A stretch of DNA of 64,000 bases from Cohnella baijiui (lineage in GTDB: Bacteria; Bacillota; Bacilli; Paenibacillales; Paenibacillaceae). The position numbers were made by a program, and so were the translations under genes. Where the stretch lies: the NCBI RefSeq assembly GCF_020731285.1, contig NZ_JAJFOW010000003.1:331614-395613 (forward strand), read 5' to 3'. Below are positions 61,526 to 64,000 of this stretch, piece after piece (the first letter of the stretch is position 1; each line of letters begins with the position of its first letter). The notes under the pieces are model-generated. The model saw nothing but the letters and a program-made list of their open reading frames with translations, was not told the DNA's origin and searched no databases.

Positions 61526-63850
61526 GTGGAGACCGCTCCGCCCGTTTCCGCCTTGGGACCAACGAAGCGCAGCGTCCGAAGTGTTTTTCAATCCCGGCTG
61601 CTGCTCAAGTATGCTCTGTCCTACATTCTCATATTCCTGATTCCTTTGAGCGGCGTCACGTTTTTTGTTTACGACAACGCTGTCAAGAACCTTCGCTACG
61701 AGATCGAGCAGTCCAATCTCAACCAATTGAACCAGGTCCGGCTGACGATTGACGACCGAATGACGGAATTGCATGACATTTCCTTCAAGATCGCCTACGA
61801 TGCGAGATTGACGCCGTATATGGTCCGTCATCCCTATTACAGCCGGGATGCGATTCTCGCGCTCTCCAGCTACAAAGCGAACAGTCAGATTCTGGAGGAT
61901 ATGTTCCTCTACTACCGCGGCGATTCCGTCATTTATTCTTCCAACGGTCTCACGGACTTGAACGTCGTTTTCGACAAGCTGTACCGGTTTGAGAACTGGA
62001 AGCGGGAAGACGTGGTCCGCGATCTCAACGATGTGAAGCAGACGATGATTCGCCCGGCCGAAAATGTAAGCGTCTACTCCCGCACCGAGCCCATGCTCGC
62101 CCTGCTGGTGCCGATCAAGCCGAACGATCTCTATCCTTACGGAACGATGATCTATCTGCTGAACGAGTCGAAGCTGACCGGCGTCATGGACACCATCCTG
62201 AGCGACTTTACCGGAAGCAGCTACATCTTCGACCAGAACGGCAGGGTGCTGACTTCCAGCAGCCATGGCGCGGCCCTGCCTCAAGAGGCCCTTGACGTGC
62301 TGTCCTCCCTGTCCACGGGCACGCATCGCCTCTCGCTGGATGGGGAACAGCAATCGGTCGTGTCGGTCCAGTCGCAGCTCAACGGTTGGACCTACGTGAC
62401 GACCATGCCGAGCTACCAGTTTTTCAGCAGGGTCGCCCACATCCAGACGTTGATTGCGCTCGTCTTCGGCATTGCCGTCGCAGCCGGAATCATCGCCGCC
62501 ATGGTTCTGGCCAGACGCCAGTACCACCCGATCAAGGACCTGATGGAGTTCGCCAGGCAGATCAGCAACGGCCCAGAGCCCGCGAAAACGCGGAACGAGT
62601 GGGAATGGATCCGCCAGACGATTCACGATTACAGCGCCCGAATCGATATGCAGGAGCCTTTCGTCCGCAACCAGTGCATGCTTCTGCTGCTGAAGCACGG
62701 GAAGCCCGACGATCCCGAGATTGAACGGATGATTGCGGAGACGGGCTTGGAGTTCCCGAACGGGGAAGGACTTTATGTCTCGGTGATCATCGCATGGGGG
62801 GATAGCCGGAAAGAAGAGAAATCGTGGCGGGAACGGCACTTGCTGCAGGAGATGCTCAGCTATTTCGAGCTCCCGGACATGGATGCCCGCGTGTACGGCG
62901 TCGAATTTTCCCACGAGGATCGGTTTGCGCTCATGGTCTCGCTTCCTGCCGGCGACCGCGACACGATCCAAGTGCAGATGGAACGGCTGATCGACCTCAT
63001 CCGGGTGATGGTGCTGGAGAATTCCCGGCTCGTTCCGACGATTGGCGTCGGTTCCGTCTACGACGATCTCGGCAGGTTGAACCAGTCCTTTATCGAGGCG
63101 GCCACCGCCCTGGAGCACCGGAACGTCGGCTCAAGCGGCAGCGTCACCTACTTCGATCAGTTGGGCGAATTCGCATCTTCCGCATCCGGCAGCTTCTGGA
63201 TTCCGAAGAAGTCGCTGCTGAAGCTGGAGCAGAGCTTGAAGCAAGGAAACGAATCGGTTGCCGTGGAGATGATCGCGGACATGATGGCGACGATCCGGGA
63301 CGAATCGCCGCAGGCCTATCTGCTGCGCTGTCTCCAGTTTGAACTGCTGAACACCCTGCTCCGCACCGCTTCGGAGCTCGGCATGAACGAAGCGTTCCGG
63401 CGTCTTCCCGGCCTGACCTCGTTCGAGACCGCGGAGGAGCTGGAAGCGAAGCTGATCACGCTCGCGTCCGGCATCTGCCTCCAGGTGGAACGGAATATCG
63501 AGACGGGACAGGTCTCCCTGATCGACGACATTGTGGCCTATGTCGATGAGCAGTATACGGACTATACGATGAGCCTGGAGCACGTGGCCTTAAAGTATTC
63601 CATCTCCACCTCGTACCTGAGCCGCGCGTTCAAAGAGAAAACCGGCTCCAACTTCTCGCAGTACGTCTGGCGCTGCCGGATGGAGAAAGCCATTCGCTTG
63701 CTCGAGAGCAGCAGCTCGCCCTTGCAGGAGATTGTCGAGCAGGTCGGCTACTTTGACGCGCCGAATTTCATCCGCAAGTTCAAGAAGGAAATCGGCTGCA
63801 CCCCCGGACAATACCGCAAGCTTCATGCCTCCAACCAGACAGGGGCGTAA
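61526..63850 (+). CDS. Membrane-bound AraC family regulator with extracellular sensor
   Basis: About 774 residues: one membrane helix (about 25-50), an extracellular dCache-like sensor (about 50-300), a second helix (about 310-332, LIALVFGIAVAAGIIAAMVL), a cytoplasmic linker, and a C-terminal AraC DNA-binding pair (ALKYSISTSYLSRAFKEKTG; VGYFDAPNFIRKFKKEIGCT). GTG 61526 follows GGGGGGAG; the in-frame ATG at 61490 lies inside a -10 box and has no ribosome site. Such one-protein sensor-regulators are abundant in Paenibacillaceae and usually control sugar importers, which would lie beyond the window. Confidence 0.9.
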   Translation: METAPPVSALGPTKRSVRSVFQSRLLLKYALSYILIFLIPLSGVTFFVYDNAVKNLRYEIEQSNLNQLNQVRLTIDDRMTELHDISFKIAYDARLTPYMVRHPYYSRDAILALSSYKANSQILEDMFLYYRGDSVIYSSNGLTDLNVVFDKLYRFENWKREDVVRDLNDVKQTMIRPAENVSVYSRTEPMLALLVPIKPNDLYPYGTMIYLLNESKLTGVMDTILSDFTGSSYIFDQNGRVLTSSSHGAALPQEALDVLSSLSTGTHRLSLDGEQQSVVSVQSQLNGWTYVTTMPSYQFFSRVAHIQTLIALVFGIAVAAGIIAAMVLARRQYHPIKDLMEFARQISNGPEPAKTRNEWEWIRQTIHDYSARIDMQEPFVRNQCMLLLLKHGKPDDPEIERMIAETGLEFPNGEGLYVSVIIAWGDSRKEEKSWRERHLLQEMLSYFELPDMDARVYGVEFSHEDRFALMVSLPAGDRDTIQVQMERLIDLIRVMVLENSRLVPTIGVGSVYDDLGRLNQSFIEAATALEHRNVGSSGSVTYFDQLGEFASSASGSFWIPKKSLLKLEQSLKQGNESVAVEMIADMMATIRDESPQAYLLRCLQFELLNTLLRTASELGMNEAFRRLPGLTSFETAEELEAKLITLASGICLQVERNIETGQVSLIDDIVAYVDEQYTDYTMSLEHVALKYSISTSYLSRAFKEKTGSNFSQYVWRCRMEKAIRLLESSSSPLQEIVEQVGYFDAPNFIRKFKKEIGCTPGQYRKLHASNQTGA

Positions 63851-63872
63851 CCGGAAGCCTCGGCATGACAGA

Positions 63873-63947
63873 TATCGGTGGAGTGACGGGGGCGCGGGGG
63901 AATAAGGAACAATTTGTTACCTATTTCGGTGGAGTGGCGGGGGCGTG
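63873..63947 (+). repeat. Two imperfect 21-base direct repeats
   Basis: ATCGGTGGAGTGACGGGGGCG near 63873 and TTCGGTGGAGTGGCGGGGGC near 63925 differ at few positions. Function unknown. Confidence 0.5.
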
Positions 63948-63949
63948 TA

Positions 63950-64000
63950 CCTAAGTCAAGAAAGTGGACACAACTTTTACGCAACCCGCTGCTGGTAATA
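63950..64000. mobile_element. Possible insertion-sequence end, cut by the window edge
   Basis: CCTAAGTCAAGAAAGTGGAC followed by ACAACTTT resembles the terminal repeats of IS3-family elements (GTGGACA ... TTGACTTAGG in reverse). No transposase codons are inside the window. Confidence 0.35.

Overview
The window looks like chromosome from a spore-forming Paenibacillaceae member (Paenibacillus or Cohnella type). Reasons: YesM/YesN-type two-component systems beside ABC sugar importers, many AraC-type regulators (one with a membrane sensor), a Spo0E-like phosphatase, exosporium-type collagen-like proteins, secreted proteins with copper-amine-oxidase-like stalk domains, strong AGGAGG ribosome sites and frequent GTG/TTG starts. 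Most core stretches are GC-rich. Several accessory stretches are clearly more AT-rich (2.3-2.9, 11-20.7, 24.7-27, 28-32.6 kb).

Layout. 1-10.9 kb: a short UvrA paralog (cut by the left edge), an AT-rich RibD/DHFR-like gene, a PhoX-type phosphatase, a BlaI/BlaR1-like repressor-protease pair with palindromic operators, and a heterodimeric ABC exporter with one degenerate ATP site. 11.2-20.7 kb: a sugar-use locus with a lipoprotein binding protein, two permeases, a YesN/YesM pair, an AraC regulator and a GH127 beta-L-arabinofuranosidase. 20.7-28.1 kb: a decayed accessory zone bracketed by two DoxX-gene remnants. It holds an ABC exporter whose ATPase has lost Walker A, a GrpB-like protein, a secreted Ntox44-like toxin, a DUF5412 protein, a DUF1801 fragment, and an XRE regulator facing a Spo0E-like gene across a perfect palindrome. 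28.1-32.6 kb: two tandem BclB-like proteins (one with a long collagen region, one that lost it), a glycosyltransferase and a prolyl 4-hydroxylase-like enzyme, together a plausible exosporium collagen modification set.

33.0-51.9 kb is the most interesting part. A 7TM histidine kinase and a REC-BTAD response regulator precede a long co-directional run: orphan LivK-type binding lipoprotein, NHLM secretion adaptor, C39-peptidase ABC exporter, second NHLM ABC protein, NHLP-leader precursor peptide, DAACS-type symporter, double-GNAT acyltransferase, fused ketosynthase/chain-length-factor-like protein, acyl carrier protein, FabG-like ketoreductase, degenerate SDR, AcpS-type phosphopantetheinyl transferase and an orphan family-3 binding lipoprotein. 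Most junctions overlap by a few bases. I read it as a pathway that builds a dedicated acyl chain on an ACP, transfers it by the GNAT to a ribosomal peptide with a single core lysine, cuts the leader at a Gly-Gly site and exports the product. This is a lipidated RiPP related in logic to selidamides and goadvionins.

51.9-64 kb: a DUF1796 protein, DinB-family protein, MATE exporter, a leftward sugar-catabolic operon (Gfo/Idh/MocA dehydrogenase, two TIM-barrel isomerases, AraC regulator), a secreted stalk-domain protein, a beta-lactamase-fold serine hydrolase, and a large membrane AraC regulator. The last 100 bases resemble an insertion-sequence end cut by the window edge. No tRNA, rRNA or CRISPR array was seen.
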